From Halanaerobiales bacterium (GTDB taxonomy: Bacteria > Bacillota > Halanaerobiia > Halanaerobiales > DTU029), in contig JAKSCG010000093.1 in NCBI GenBank assembly GCA_022360715.1, positions 1-64,000 on the forward strand: a stretch of 64,000 nt of DNA. Direction: 5' to 3'. The notes under the pieces are model-generated. The model was not told the DNA's origin and did not search any database. It worked only from the letters and a program-made list of their open reading frames with translations. Shown in pieces: positions 10,657 to 19,980 of the stretch (positions are counted from its first letter, which is position 1; each line of letters opens with the position of its first letter). The position numbers and the translations under genes are program-made.

Positions 10657-11371
10657 TATGCTCACTCCCCTGTAACCTCTGTAAAATCTCTTGATAAGCC
10701 CCTGCTACATCGCCCAAATCACGACGAAAACGGTCTTTGTCCAATTTCTTTCCACTCCGACTATCCCAGAAACGACATGTATCTGGAGAAATCTCATCAG
10801 CAAGGCAGACTTTACCGTCACTACCGCGACCAAATTCCAGTTTAAAGTCCACCAGAATAATTCCCTTATCTTCCAGATAATCCAGCATAATTTGGTTAAT
10901 CTGAAAAGCCATCTCTTTGATCGCGCTAAGCTCACTTTCGGTAGCCAGACCCTGGGCATAAATATGGTATTCATTAATCATCGGGTCGCCCAGTTCGTCA
11001 CTTTTGTAATAAAACTCCAGGACCGGTTTTGCTAAATTAGTCCCTTCTTCCAAACCCAGCCTTTTGGCTAAACTGCCGGCCACAATATTGCGCATCACTA
11101 CTTCGACCATAATAATATCCAGCTTTCTGACCAGAACCTCTTTTTCACTAAGCTCGGCAATAAAATGAGTCGGGATCCCATTTTCGGCCAGCAGCCGGAA
11201 AAAGATGTTGGAAATAGCATTGTTCAATAACCCCTTATTGCTGATCCGTCCCTTTTTTTCTCCATTAAAAGCAGTGGCATCATCTTTATAGTAGAGCAGC
11301 ACCTGGTCTTGCTCCTCGGTTCGAAAAATTTTTTTGGCTTTGCCCTCATAGAGCATTTCTTTTTTATCCAT
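10634..11371 (-). CDS. purC: SAICAR synthetase
   Basis: PurC joins CAIR and aspartate using ATP. The 245-residue protein has the conserved N-terminal [10 protein letters not shown] and the later VDFKLEFGR and [14 protein letters not shown] motifs that bind ATP and substrate. The ATG follows GAGGGGG with good spacing. Its substrate CAIR needs PurE, or PurK plus PurE, neither of which is in this operon. Confidence 0.97.
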   Translation of the reverse strand: MDKKEMLYEGKAKKIFRTEEQDQVLLYYKDDATAFNGEKKGRISNKGLLNNAISNIFFRLLAENGIPTHFIAELSEKEVLVRKLDIIMVEVVMRNIVAGSLAKRLGLEEGTNLAKPVLEFYYKSDELGDPMINEYHIYAQGLATESELSAIKEMAFQINQIMLDYLEDKGIILVDFKLEFGRGSDGKVCLADEISPDTCRFWDSRSGKKLDKDRFRRDLGDVAGAYQEILQRLQGSEHSAICGQD

Positions 11372-11384
11372 AAATTGATCCCCC

Positions 11385-12782
11385 TCAAGTATTTAAAGCT
11401 AATTGCTCTCGCCAGTAGTTAACAACCCGCTCGGTCTTCTCGGCAGCAATCCCGGTATATTTTTCCGGATGGAGTAGTACCTCCCTTTGTTTTGGTGTAA
11501 AAATATCCCAGTAAGGTTTCAATTCTGCTTTGACCTGGACTAACTCTCTTAAAGTAGTTTTGCGCTGGCGGGCCTCCAGGGTCAACTTCCTTACTACTTC
11601 ATGTGCATCAGGGTGGCCGTAAGAAGCCAATAAGATATAGAGGGGCTCCGCTATGATCAACTCTCGATTCAGCTCTAGATTACGCCGAATACTTTGGTGA
11701 TCAACGGCCAGTTGCTGTAAAACCCCGCTCAAGCGCTTAGCTGCCGACAACAGTCCGACGATGATTTCCGGGTTAAACCTACTGGAGGCAGAATTAGTTA
11801 AATCGCGTTGGTGTTCAGAAAGCTGATCCTGATAAAGCGTCAGCATTCTGGGCATAAATTGTTTCCACAGGCTTTTGATGTTCTCATAGTTAACCGGATT
11901 CCGTTTATGGGGCATAGTGGAAGAGCCGACCTGGTCTTCGGCGAAATACTCTCCTATCTCCGCGATCTCCGACCGTTGCAAGTGCCGCATATCATCACTT
12001 AAACTGGCTAATACCCCAAAACAAGAGATCAAGGAATGGAAAAAATCGGTTAAGAACTCTGGTTCAACAATCTGGGTGGAGTGACTGGCCGCTTCCAGAC
12101 CTAGTTCTGCCAAGACCTGGGCTTCAAACTCCTCCGGTTCAACGAAAAATAAGTGGCTGGCATTATAAGCCCCGACCGCACCGGCTATTTTCCCCTTTAA
12201 TCGTTGACTACTTTCTTTAATCGCTTCGATTCGATTACCGAGACGACTAACATACTCGGCGACGGCAAAACCAAAGGTAATTGGCACAGCATGCTGACCG
12301 TGGGTTCGGCCGATCTGCACCGTCTCCTTTTCCCGGATGGCAATTTCCATTAAAATTGTTTGCAATTTTAGTAAAGTCGGGATGATCAACTCCCGGCTAA
12401 CTTCTTTATAACAGAGGGAGTTAGCCGTATCGACAATATCGAACGAAGTAGCGGTAAAATGAACATAAGGGCGCGCCTCACTACTTACTCTTTGCTGAAT
12501 ACAGTTGACCAGGGCCCGGATGTTATGCCTGGTTTTCCCTTCTTCCGCATAAACCTCTTCCGGCCGCAATCCCCGGACCGCTGCTTCGATTTGGTCGGCA
12601 ATCGCTTGCGGACAAATCCCCTGCCGGACTAAGACCTTGACCAAGGCCACCTCTACCCTCGCCTGATACCTTATCTTGGCCTCCTCTGATAGGTATTTCG
12701 AGTACTGTGCATATTCGGCTTGATTTAGTGAGTAACGGTGGTCCAGCGGGCTAAGATTGGCAAAAATATTCCGACTTAACAC
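11385..12782 (-). CDS. purB: Adenylosuccinate lyase
   Basis: PurB splits SAICAR to AICAR and adenylosuccinate to AMP. The fumarase/aspartase-family signature [10 protein letters not shown] (about residue 288-297) is intact, and a [14 protein letters not shown] segment supplies a catalytic His region. The start is GTG with GAGAGG upstream. At 465 residues it is somewhat longer than the roughly 430-residue B. subtilis form. The N-terminal NLSPLDHRY resembles the longer subfamily. Confidence 0.95.
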   Translation of the reverse strand: MLSRNIFANLSPLDHRYSLNQAEYAQYSKYLSEEAKIRYQARVEVALVKVLVRQGICPQAIADQIEAAVRGLRPEEVYAEEGKTRHNIRALVNCIQQRVSSEARPYVHFTATSFDIVDTANSLCYKEVSRELIIPTLLKLQTILMEIAIREKETVQIGRTHGQHAVPITFGFAVAEYVSRLGNRIEAIKESSQRLKGKIAGAVGAYNASHLFFVEPEEFEAQVLAELGLEAASHSTQIVEPEFLTDFFHSLISCFGVLASLSDDMRHLQRSEIAEIGEYFAEDQVGSSTMPHKRNPVNYENIKSLWKQFMPRMLTLYQDQLSEHQRDLTNSASSRFNPEIIVGLLSAAKRLSGVLQQLAVDHQSIRRNLELNRELIIAEPLYILLASYGHPDAHEVVRKLTLEARQRKTTLRELVQVKAELKPYWDIFTPKQREVLLHPEKYTGIAAEKTERVVNYWREQLALNT

Positions 12783-12834
12783 CAGACTGCCTCTCTCATT
12801 ACTTTTAAATCCGAACCACTAGCCATTAAAAATC

Positions 12835-14160
12835 CTACCTTGGCCATGCTAAACCACTCTCCTTTTTATTTTTGCTTACTGAATTAAGCCCTGATTTAAA
12901 GATGCGCCAGCCAATATCTTTGCGGTAACGGACCCCCTTAAAACTGATTTGCCGGACCGCCTGGTAAACATTAGCTTGTGCTAAGTTAAAATCATTGGCT
13001 AAGGCGGTAATCGTCAGCACCCTTCCCCCGGCTGTAAGCAGTTCCTTCCCCGGACAGGCTGTCCCGGCCTGAAAGACCCTGATACCTTTCCGGGCCGAGG
13101 CCTCCGGTATTCCCCTAATTATTTCTCCGGTTTGATATTTTACCGGATAACCCTCCGCAGCCAGCACAACACAGAGGGCTTTTTGGTCCAGCCACTCGAC
13201 CGGCACTTCCGCCAACTTTTCAGTCCTGATCGCTTCAATAATTTCAATTATATCCGTCTTAAGCAGGGGTAAAACTACCTGTGCTTCCGGATCACCAAAA
13301 CGGACGTTATACTCCAGCACCCTGGCCTGGCCGTTACTGATCATCAAACCACAGTACAGAACACCTTGATACTTGATTCCTTCCTCTCTTAAAGCCTGAA
13401 CAGTGGGGAACAATATTTTTGCCGCTATCTCTTCCCTTAGCTCTTTAGTCAATAGTGGCGCCGGGGCATAAGCCCCCATTCCGCCGGTGTTGGGTCCCCG
13501 GTCACCCTCATAAGCAGCTTTATGGTCCTGTGAAGGTAAGAGCGGAATAATCGTCTTCCCGTCGACAAAAGCCATTACGGTTACTTCTTCTCCCGGCAAA
13601 TATTCCTCAATAATGATCCTTTGTCCGGCTTTACCAAAAACTTGCTCAATCAGGAACGCCCGGACAGCCTGGCAAGCTGCCGGTACGCTTTGCGCTACTA
13701 TTACTCCCTTCCCGGCCGCCAGTCCTTCCGCTTTGATCACCAGCGGAGTTCCCTGCTCCTTTATATATGTAATTGCTTGCTCTGCTTGACTAAAAACCTG
13801 AAAATCAGCAGTCGGTATCCGGTATTTTTTCATTAAGTTCTTGGCGAATACCTTACTTCCCTCCAAACGGGCAGCCTTTTGCACCGGTCCAAAAATTTTT
13901 AAACCTTCCTCGGAAAAAGCATCAACTATCCCGGCCACTAAAGGGGCTTCTGGGCCGACCAAGGTTAGATCGATTTTTTTGCTTTTAGCAAACCCAATTA
14001 AACCGGCCAGATCAGTCACCTCGATTGGTACATTCGTGGCCAGTTCAGCCGTACCGGGATTTCCCGGAGCTACATAAATTTCTGTTACCTTTTTACTGGT
14101 GGAAAGCTTCCAGGCTAAGACATGTTCGCGGCCGCCACTTCCGATCACCAATACCCTCAT
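12835..14160 (-). CDS. purD: Phosphoribosylamine-glycine ligase (GAR synthetase)
   Basis: PurD condenses phosphoribosylamine and glycine with ATP. The N-terminal VIGSGGREHVLAWK motif and the ATP-grasp core (KAEGLAAGKGV and RGPNTGGMGAY) are clear. The family usually ends soon after the IGWR motif. Here about 25 extra polar residues follow, giving 441 in all. It is the first gene of the operon, read from the riboswitch leader. In many Bacillota purD is last, so this order is unusual. Confidence 0.97.
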   Translation of the reverse strand: MRVLVIGSGGREHVLAWKLSTSKKVTEIYVAPGNPGTAELATNVPIEVTDLAGLIGFAKSKKIDLTLVGPEAPLVAGIVDAFSEEGLKIFGPVQKAARLEGSKVFAKNLMKKYRIPTADFQVFSQAEQAITYIKEQGTPLVIKAEGLAAGKGVIVAQSVPAACQAVRAFLIEQVFGKAGQRIIIEEYLPGEEVTVMAFVDGKTIIPLLPSQDHKAAYEGDRGPNTGGMGAYAPAPLLTKELREEIAAKILFPTVQALREEGIKYQGVLYCGLMISNGQARVLEYNVRFGDPEAQVVLPLLKTDIIEIIEAIRTEKLAEVPVEWLDQKALCVVLAAEGYPVKYQTGEIIRGIPEASARKGIRVFQAGTACPGKELLTAGGRVLTITALANDFNLAQANVYQAVRQISFKGVRYRKDIGWRIFKSGLNSVSKNKKESGLAWPR

Positions 14161-14173
14161 CAGTATCCCTCCC

Positions 14174-14238
14174 CAAATAAATAAGCCCAGGCAGAAAGAC
14201 CTACTGTCAAAATGAGTAGAACCTCCCCGCCTGGGCTT
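14174..14238 (-). terminator. Leader terminator of the purine operon (riboswitch expression platform)
   Basis: A 10-bp outer stem (AAGCCCAGGC at 14183-14192 pairs with 14229-14238) encloses an inner CTACT/AGTAG hairpin. On the minus strand it is followed by TATTTATTT. It lies between the purine aptamer and purD, the usual place for a transcription-terminating platform. The U-tract is interrupted, so termination strength is uncertain. Confidence 0.65.
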
Positions 14239-14332
14239 TTATCCCTTCGGTGTGATATATAAATACCTGTACCGCTTGGACCTGCCATTACCGTTTTTCA
14301 TCCACTGTAATGCGGAACCCTAAGTACACTTC

Positions 14333-14401
14333 CCCCATAGTCAGGTAGTTTACGGCTACCCGGTAGAGACTTGTGGGCCATATTCCCACGATTATATGAG
14401 G
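14333..14401 (-). promoter_or_regulatory. Purine riboswitch aptamer, guanine type
   Basis: On the minus strand P1 pairs CCTCATA (14401-14395) with TATGGGG (14339-14333). P2 is GTGGG/CCCAC with loop AATATGG. P3 is GGTAG/CTACC, and the conserved core TATAATC, TCTACC and GACTAT is intact. The core pyrimidine in GACTAT is C, as in guanine/hypoxanthine aptamers (adenine aptamers have U). It lies in the leader of purD and should switch off the whole operon when guanine is abundant. The motif is seen directly; ligand choice is from family knowledge. Confidence 0.93.
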
Positions 14402-14436
14402 TTATTATTTATTTTAGTTATTAAACTTCCACCCCT

Positions 14437-14465
14437 ATCATAACAAATCTACTTTCTTTAGTCAA
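14437..14465 (-). promoter_or_regulatory. Promoter of the purine operon
   Basis: TTGACT (14465-14460) and TATGAT (14442-14437) are separated by exactly 17 bp on the minus strand, about 35 bp before the riboswitch. This is a strong sigma-A-like promoter. It begins just past the stop codon of the methyltransferase gene. Confidence 0.85.
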
Positions 14466-14471
14466 ATTAAA

Positions 14472-15068
14472 TTATTGAAAACTGCCTCCGATCAGCACAA
14501 ACATTGCTTGATCATCCACTTCCTTGAGCACTTTTAAGCCAGCCCGATGATAATATTGTCGAATGATTTCCATTGCCGGCAAATTATCTCCTTTAACCGG
14601 GTCAGCTGACCTTTGATGAAGATGGTTGATCATTTCTCTACTTTGGGAATGACAAATGGTAAGTTTACCACCCTTTTTTAATTTCTGTGAAAGTTTAGCA
14701 ATTGCTGTTGCTTTGCATTGGAAATGCGGAAAGCTCGAATAACAAATAATATGATCATAGCTGGCTTGATCCCCGTTGCCTTCCAAAACATCGCCACATT
14801 CAAACTCCACATTATCATACTTGTTTTTTTCCTGAGCAATTTCAATCATTTTTTCGGCCAGATCGATCGCTTTAATATGGCCTAATGAGGTGGTTCTTCG
14901 GTATAGGCTGGGAATCAATACACCGGTACCTGTACCGACATCCAGGACTTTACTACCTTGTTGTATCCCCACTAAGTTCAAAATAAATTCAACTTTATCC
15001 ATATCATGTTGACAGATTTCATCCCATGAGGATGCGAGCCCATTAAAAAAATCTTTTGCTGACTTCAC
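14472..15068 (-). CDS. Class I SAM-dependent methyltransferase
   Basis: The 198-residue protein has motif I VLDVGTGTG at about 41-49, an acidic strand-2 end (AIDLAEKM), and motif II/III-like segments. The fold is therefore the Rossmann methyltransferase type (Methyltransf_11/25-like). The substrate is unknown. It starts at GTG with AGGAGAG upstream, 23 bp after hypA, and is the last gene of the hypB-oxidoreductase-DUF5692-hypA cluster. That position suggests modification of a cofactor, protein or metabolite connected with the cluster. Function inferred only from context. Confidence 0.8.
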   Translation of the reverse strand: MKSAKDFFNGLASSWDEICQHDMDKVEFILNLVGIQQGSKVLDVGTGTGVLIPSLYRRTTSLGHIKAIDLAEKMIEIAQEKNKYDNVEFECGDVLEGNGDQASYDHIICYSSFPHFQCKATAIAKLSQKLKKGGKLTICHSQSREMINHLHQRSADPVKGDNLPAMEIIRQYYHRAGLKVLKEVDDQAMFVLIGGSFQ

Positions 15069-15091
15069 TTAAACTCTCCTATCAATTGTCG

Positions 15092-15433
15092 CTAACATGC
15101 AATAATTTCTTTGATCATAAACTCCTTGCCCCCTAATAACTCCCAGCTTTCGCTTCCACAGTGCAGGCATTTAGAGTTATTGGCCAGCAGATTAAAAACA
15201 CGATTACACTTTTGGCAAATAGCGTTGCCGGGAAGTATTTCAATCTTTAACTTCGTCTCCTGTAATAGCGTACCGTCGACTGCCGCCGGATAACATGCCT
15301 CAACATAATGGGGAATAATTGAGGAGAGTTCTCCGATTTGCAGAACCAATGTATCAATTTTGGATAAACCGTTTTCCCGGGCAAGATCTTCTACTGTCTT
15401 GATGATTTCAATCACAACACCTAATTCATGCAA
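15092..15433 (-). CDS. hypA: HypA-type nickel metallochaperone
   Basis: The 113-residue protein opens with MHEL, whose His2 and Glu3 are nickel ligands in HypA. It carries the two-CxxC zinc site (CQKC at about 73-76 and CLHC at about 90-93). HypA normally delivers nickel, with HypB, to [NiFe]-hydrogenase. Here no hydrogenase or hypCDEF gene is seen, and hypB is four genes upstream in the same operon. The nickel acceptor is unknown. Confidence 0.92.
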   Translation of the reverse strand: MHELGVVIEIIKTVEDLARENGLSKIDTLVLQIGELSSIIPHYVEACYPAAVDGTLLQETKLKIEILPGNAICQKCNRVFNLLANNSKCLHCGSESWELLGGKEFMIKEIIAC

Positions 15434-15470
15434 ATGTACACACCTCTAGTCATCCAGGTTTTAAAACTAA

Positions 15471-16382
15471 CTAATTTCCGCTATGGATTGCTTGCTTGGC
15501 GGCGGTGGTTGCACTCCAGATTTCGTCTTTTAACGGATGACGACGATATTTGACAATCCGGTATAATTGCCAAATCGCCAGCAGTCCATTAAGGGCTAAA
15601 GATATCCCGGCCAGCGTCCAGTTAGCGGCAGGATTATAGCTAAGACCTACGTTAAAAGTGCCGGCGCCAAAGAAATACGGAAAGGTCATTATCCACAACA
15701 TCCAAAAGGATAAAGTATGAGCACGGTTTTGCATCCAGGTTCCTTTCGCCCAGAATAACGCCGGAATAATTGGGGCAATATTCAGCGCTGCCGCCGAATA
15801 AAAAGCATTGGCCGGTGCACAGGAGTAGACATAGGAGATATTCCAGACAGCATAGGCGATTATATACATCATAGTCTGATCAGGCCAGACCATATCTTTA
15901 CGTTTACCCTTAGTTCCGTAAATCCCGCTCCAACCACAGATCAAGAGAATGCTCAAAATGCCGGCGGCCGCATTGAGGTAGTTCCAACCACCGGAGATAT
16001 AATTTACCCCGTCAACTATTCCGTTAAAGCCGGCCAGCCCCACCTGTAATTCCCGGATTGCCGCTTCCAGGATATTAATTCCCAGGATCGCCGGAACCAG
16101 CTTAACGTACCATTTATGCCTTTGCGGGTAATCGGTAAATCTGATTACCATAAAGATAATACTTCCGGCCAGGGCCGAATATACCTTGACCCAGGCAAAC
16201 CAAGATAAAAGTTCACTTCCGTCTTGGATACTCCAAACCACGGTCAGGATTACCGGTAAGACGATAAAAATAGCAATACTTACGCCCTTGCTGAGCCGAA
16301 CCAATTCGTTTAACCCAATCAAAATTACCAAAACACCTATCCACATCACTATATTATACCAAGGAATCGCTTCGAAAAACAT
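15471..16382 (-). CDS. Polytopic membrane protein, DUF5692-like
   Basis: The 303-residue protein is almost wholly hydrophobic, with about eight to nine likely transmembrane helices and a basic C-terminal tail. Glycine- and tryptophan-rich stretches (YISGGWNYLNAAAG) and a cysteine within a segment reading YVYSCAPANAFYSAA stand out. From memory it resembles the uncharacterised DUF5692 family, but I could not check. The start ATG has AGAAAGGAG before it. It sits between a large Fe-S flavoprotein and hypA, so a role in electron transfer or metal/substrate transport for that cluster is possible. Confidence 0.7.
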   Translation of the reverse strand: MFFEAIPWYNIVMWIGVLVILIGLNELVRLSKGVSIAIFIVLPVILTVVWSIQDGSELLSWFAWVKVYSALAGSIIFMVIRFTDYPQRHKWYVKLVPAILGINILEAAIRELQVGLAGFNGIVDGVNYISGGWNYLNAAAGILSILLICGWSGIYGTKGKRKDMVWPDQTMMYIIAYAVWNISYVYSCAPANAFYSAAALNIAPIIPALFWAKGTWMQNRAHTLSFWMLWIMTFPYFFGAGTFNVGLSYNPAANWTLAGISLALNGLLAIWQLYRIVKYRRHPLKDEIWSATTAAKQAIHSGN

Positions 16383-16419
16383 AAATTACACTCCTTTCTG
16401 ATTTTACACCTTTAAAAGA

Positions 16420-19110
16420 TTAACCCTTTTTGAAAAGTCCAGTCAGTGAATTTTTTACTTTTTTAACGGCAATTCTCCCCTTGCGTTTCAGGACATGTTT
16501 CATAATCGTCGGTCGCAGTTCACTCAGCTCAACACTAGCATCATCATATTTTCTGACCAGTGAAATCGCCTCAAATTTACACTTGATCACACAGGCCCCG
16601 CAACCCACACATAGGTATTCATCCGCAACCGTAACTCCACAGCCCAGACAACGTTCCGTTTCCTTAATCACCTGTTCTTCGGTCAGTGTAGTACGTAAAT
16701 CGCGGAAGGTTCCTTTCGATTTACTGGCATCAACATGGCTTGTTCTTTGTCTGGGCAGGCGATCATATCCCCCCAGATCGAGATCGGCCTTATCAAAACT
16801 GTGGTAGGCTCTTTTAGTCCGACCGATCAGTAAACTGTGGCCCGGTTGAACATAGCGATGGATGGAAATCGCCCCTTCTTTGCCCATGGCAATCGCATCA
16901 ATCGCAAACTTGGGTCCGGTTAAGGCATCACCACCGGCAAAGACATCAGGTTCCCCGGTCTGGCCGGTAGTAGCATCGGCTTTAATTGTCTGATTGGAAT
17001 TCAGTTCGATTTTGCTTCCCTGTAGCAAGTTACCCCAGTCCATGGCCTGACCTACTGAGATCAACACATGATCGGCCTTGACGATCTTGGTCTTTTTTTC
17101 ATCATATCGGGGGTTAAACCGGTTATGTTGATCAAAGACGGCAATACATTTTTTGAATTCGATACCGGTGACTCGTCCCTTTTCTACCAAAATGCGCTTG
17201 GGTCCCCATGAATTGTTGACTTTAATTCCCTCAGCCAATGCTTCTTCAATTTCTTCATCCAGGGCCGGCATTTCTTTCCTGCTTTCCAGCGTATACATCT
17301 CAACCGGTGAGGCCCCAATCCGTATAGCTGTTCGAGCTACATCGATTGCAACATTTCCGCCGCCAATCACAATCGTCGTTCCTTCCATTTTCACCGCTTG
17401 TTTGCGATTGACTCTCCGTAAAAATTCAACACCGGTAATAACCCCGGTCGCATCTTCACCTTCGAGCCCCAGCTTTTTACCGTCCTGGGCCCCGATGGCC
17501 AGATAAAATGCTTCGTATCCTTGATTTCTCAGTTCATTCAGGCTTAGATCTTTACCAACTTCAACCCCTGTTTTAAACTCCACTCCCAATTCTCGTAAAA
17601 TATCTATTTCCGCCTCAATTACATCTTTTTCCAAACGGAAGGAGGGGATTCCCAGTGTTAACATCCCACCCAATACTTTTTCTTTCTCAAAGACCGTTAC
17701 TTGATAACCGTCAATCGCTAAGTAGTAAGCACAGGAAAGTCCGCAAGGTCCGGCCCCGATCACGGCAATTTTATTTCCGTATTGATGTTTTATTCTAGGT
17801 AGATAGCGCTGTTCCATGTCCAAATCTTGGGCGGCAATGAATTTCTTGATATCATCAATCGCGATCGGATCATCAATATCGGTTCTGGTACAGGCTGATT
17901 CACAGTTTTTCGGACAGATCCGTCCACAAACTGCCGGGAAAGGATTCTCTTCCTTGATCAGTTCCAGGGCTTCCGTATATCTTCCTTGGGCAGCCAGTTT
18001 AATATAACCCTGAATACCAATATGGGCAGGACATTCTGCTTTACAGGGACTTGTCCCGGTCTCAACCACAACTTGTCTATTTAGCCGATAATCGGGATTC
18101 CATTTGTCCGGACCCCATTCTGTATCATGGGGCAGCTGGCGTTCCTGTTCCACGAACGGAGTTTTGGTACAGAGCTTTTGCCCTAAACGCAGGGCATTAA
18201 CACAACAATTTTCCACACATTCGCCACAGGCCACACATTTATCTTGATCTACCTGGGAAACATAGTTAGAACGCATCATATCAGGATTTAAGAACATCTC
18301 GGCACTTCTTAAAGACAGGCATGCACAGCCACAACAATTACAAATGGCATGGGTTTTGCCGGGGCCGTCTGTATTCGGGATCTGATGCATCAAGCCGTTT
18401 TCTTCGGCTTTTTTGATAATTTCAAAAGCCTCTTCCCGGGTAATCTGGCGACCGCGACCGGTTCGGATATAATATTCAGCAGCATGTCCCATCTGAATAC
18501 ACATATCCTCCTTTAAATGACCGCAACCTTCTCCCATTACTTCTCTTGAGGTCCGGCAAGAACAATCAGAAACGGAAAAAATACTGTTTTCATTGAGGTA
18601 TTTGGACAGTTCTTCATAGGATGCTCGCCTGGTCTCACCCTCAATTGCTTGTTCGATCGGGATAACCCGCATTAAACCCTTACCGACAGGAAAATTACCT
18701 GCTGTCTTCGGCCCTCTGGCTCGGCCGTATTCTTCAAAAGCCTCGGCAATTTGCGGAAACTTTTTAACATTTTCCTTGTTATTGACCATCATTTCCATAT
18801 GGCCGGGAACCCAGAGATCCAGCCAGTATTTATCAACACCATTAATTTTATTGACAAAAGCAACGCCGGCAACTGCTATTTCCCATAAGTATTGCTCTGT
18901 TTCCGCTACCGATTTACCACACAGTAACGCCACTTCTTCCGCACTCTGGGGTTTGCGTAATTCCAGACAAAGGGCTACTTCGGCCATTTCTTCTGTCACA
19001 ACCGGTTCCAGGATTTTATATTCGGGATTTTCCGGTTTAATCTCTGATTTCGACCCCCGTTTTGTTCTACTAATCTTATTGGCAAGATCAAGGACTTTTT
19101 CTTTGACCAT
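16420..19110 (-). CDS. FAD-dependent oxidoreductase with multiple Fe-S clusters (GltD-like)
   Basis: This 896-residue fusion has four parts. Residues 1-270 form a cysteine-rich unit with CSCR (183-186), GCGH, DMC and CNCCGCAC (257-264). Then comes a ferredoxin motif CVACGECVENCC (292-303). A GltD/NADPH-glutamate-synthase-small-subunit-like core follows, with Cys motifs at 356-407, FAD motif IGAGPCG (451-457) and an NAD(P) site IGGGNVAIDVART (about 590-605). The C-terminus has two more Cys clusters (CLGCG, CVGCGACVIKC). The ATG at 19110 has GGGAGG upstream. It probably passes electrons between NAD(P)H and ferredoxin-like centres. The partner is unknown. It lies between hypB and the DUF5692-like gene. 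Confidence 0.85.
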   Translation of the reverse strand: MVKEKVLDLANKISRTKRGSKSEIKPENPEYKILEPVVTEEMAEVALCLELRKPQSAEEVALLCGKSVAETEQYLWEIAVAGVAFVNKINGVDKYWLDLWVPGHMEMMVNNKENVKKFPQIAEAFEEYGRARGPKTAGNFPVGKGLMRVIPIEQAIEGETRRASYEELSKYLNENSIFSVSDCSCRTSREVMGEGCGHLKEDMCIQMGHAAEYYIRTGRGRQITREEAFEIIKKAEENGLMHQIPNTDGPGKTHAICNCCGCACLSLRSAEMFLNPDMMRSNYVSQVDQDKCVACGECVENCCVNALRLGQKLCTKTPFVEQERQLPHDTEWGPDKWNPDYRLNRQVVVETGTSPCKAECPAHIGIQGYIKLAAQGRYTEALELIKEENPFPAVCGRICPKNCESACTRTDIDDPIAIDDIKKFIAAQDLDMEQRYLPRIKHQYGNKIAVIGAGPCGLSCAYYLAIDGYQVTVFEKEKVLGGMLTLGIPSFRLEKDVIEAEIDILRELGVEFKTGVEVGKDLSLNELRNQGYEAFYLAIGAQDGKKLGLEGEDATGVITGVEFLRRVNRKQAVKMEGTTIVIGGGNVAIDVARTAIRIGASPVEMYTLESRKEMPALDEEIEEALAEGIKVNNSWGPKRILVEKGRVTGIEFKKCIAVFDQHNRFNPRYDEKKTKIVKADHVLISVGQAMDWGNLLQGSKIELNSNQTIKADATTGQTGEPDVFAGGDALTGPKFAIDAIAMGKEGAISIHRYVQPGHSLLIGRTKRAYHSFDKADLDLGGYDRLPRQRTSHVDASKSKGTFRDLRTTLTEEQVIKETERCLGCGVTVADEYLCVGCGACVIKCKFEAISLVRKYDDASVELSELRPTIMKHVLKRKGRIAVKKVKNSLTGLFKKG

Positions 19111-19144
19111 CGGTCTTTCCTCCCCCGTTAATTTTGGCAATCAA

Positions 19145-19816
19145 TTATTTTTTGTTCCAGTTTGTAACTTCGCTCCGTAACCAGTCGGTCCACTCCGCAA
19201 TTCCCTCTCCTGTTTTAGCCGATATCGGGATGATCTTGAGCTGGGGATTCAATTTTTTGGCCCGCTGCTGGACTGCCGCTAAATCAAAACTAAAATAGTC
19301 CAGGGCATCGATCTTATTAATTAATAAAAGATCAACCAGTGCAAACATGGCCGGATATTTTAGCGGTTTATCGTCTCCTTCCGGTACACTTAGGATCATG
19401 GCATTTTTGGCTGCCCCGGTATCAAATCCGGCCGGACAGACCAAATTACCTACATTTTCCAGAATAACAAAATCAAGATCTGCTGTCCCCAGTGCTAACA
19501 GGCCTTGCTTCGCCATAACGGCATTAAGATGGCACATCCCACCGGTGTGCAACTGGATAACTTTTATCCCTGTCTTCGCCACCGCAGCAGCATCGACCGC
19601 TGAGTCAATATCGGCTTCTAACACCCCGATCTCCATTTCGTCTTTCAAAGCTTCAATTGTTCTCAAAACAGTTGTGGTCTTACCTGAACCAGGTGATGAC
19701 ATCAAATTTAGCAAAAACGTCTGCTCTTTTCGCATTTCTGTCCGCAGCAAAGCTGCCTGACGATCATTGTCTTCAAAGACCCTTTTTTTAATCTCAATAA
19801 CCTTAAAACTATCCAT
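19145..19816 (-). CDS. hypB: HypB-type nickel-insertion GTPase
   Basis: HypB is a GTPase that drives nickel transfer from HypA. The P-loop is SSPGSGKTT at about 40-48. The metal-binding Cys-His of GGMCHLNA and the Cys of GNLVCPAGFD match the dimer-interface site. A LLINKIDALD guanine-specificity motif follows. No histidine-rich N-terminal tail is present. I place the start at the ATG (19816), giving 223 residues, because GAGGGAG precedes it; the GTG 15 bp upstream has no ribosome-binding site. It is the first gene of a five-gene operon with its own strong promoter. Confidence 0.93.
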   Translation of the reverse strand: MDSFKVIEIKKRVFEDNDRQAALLRTEMRKEQTFLLNLMSSPGSGKTTTVLRTIEALKDEMEIGVLEADIDSAVDAAAVAKTGIKVIQLHTGGMCHLNAVMAKQGLLALGTADLDFVILENVGNLVCPAGFDTGAAKNAMILSVPEGDDKPLKYPAMFALVDLLLINKIDALDYFSFDLAAVQQRAKKLNPQLKIIPISAKTGEGIAEWTDWLRSEVTNWNKK

Positions 19817-19900
19817 CCCATGCTCCCTCACTTCATGATTTTGTTATGCCCTCTGTTCGCCGCGGTACCTGTTCAATCTTGTTATTATTTTCACATCATC

Positions 19901-19929
19901 AGTATATTGAAAAAAACAAAAACTGTCAA
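19901..19929 (-). promoter_or_regulatory. Promoter of the hypB operon
   Basis: TTGACA (19929-19924) and TATACT (19906-19901) lie 17 bp apart on the minus strand. The -35 overlaps the T-run of the upstream terminator. The leader to the hypB ATG would be about 80 nt. Confidence 0.85.
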
Positions 19930-19961
19930 AAAAACAAGAACCTTGATATATCAAGGTTCTT
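19928..19961 (-). terminator. Terminator downstream of the flavin oxidase gene
   Basis: A perfect 26-base palindrome at 19936-19961 (arm AAGAACCTTGATA) is followed on the minus strand by GTTTTTTT. It ends transcription from the flavin-oxidase unit just before the hypB promoter. Confidence 0.8.
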
Positions 19962-19980
19962 TCGACTTTATATTTCAGTA

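Noticed and set aside
18776-19180. 134-codon plus-strand frame opposite the Fe-S oxidoreductase
   Set aside because: Antisense to a gene with many conserved Cys motifs; serine-rich low-complexity translation typical of a shadow frame.
14472-19831. A hydrogenase maturation operon
   Set aside because: Only hypA and hypB are present; hypC, hypD, hypE, hypF and hydrogenase subunits were looked for and not seen.
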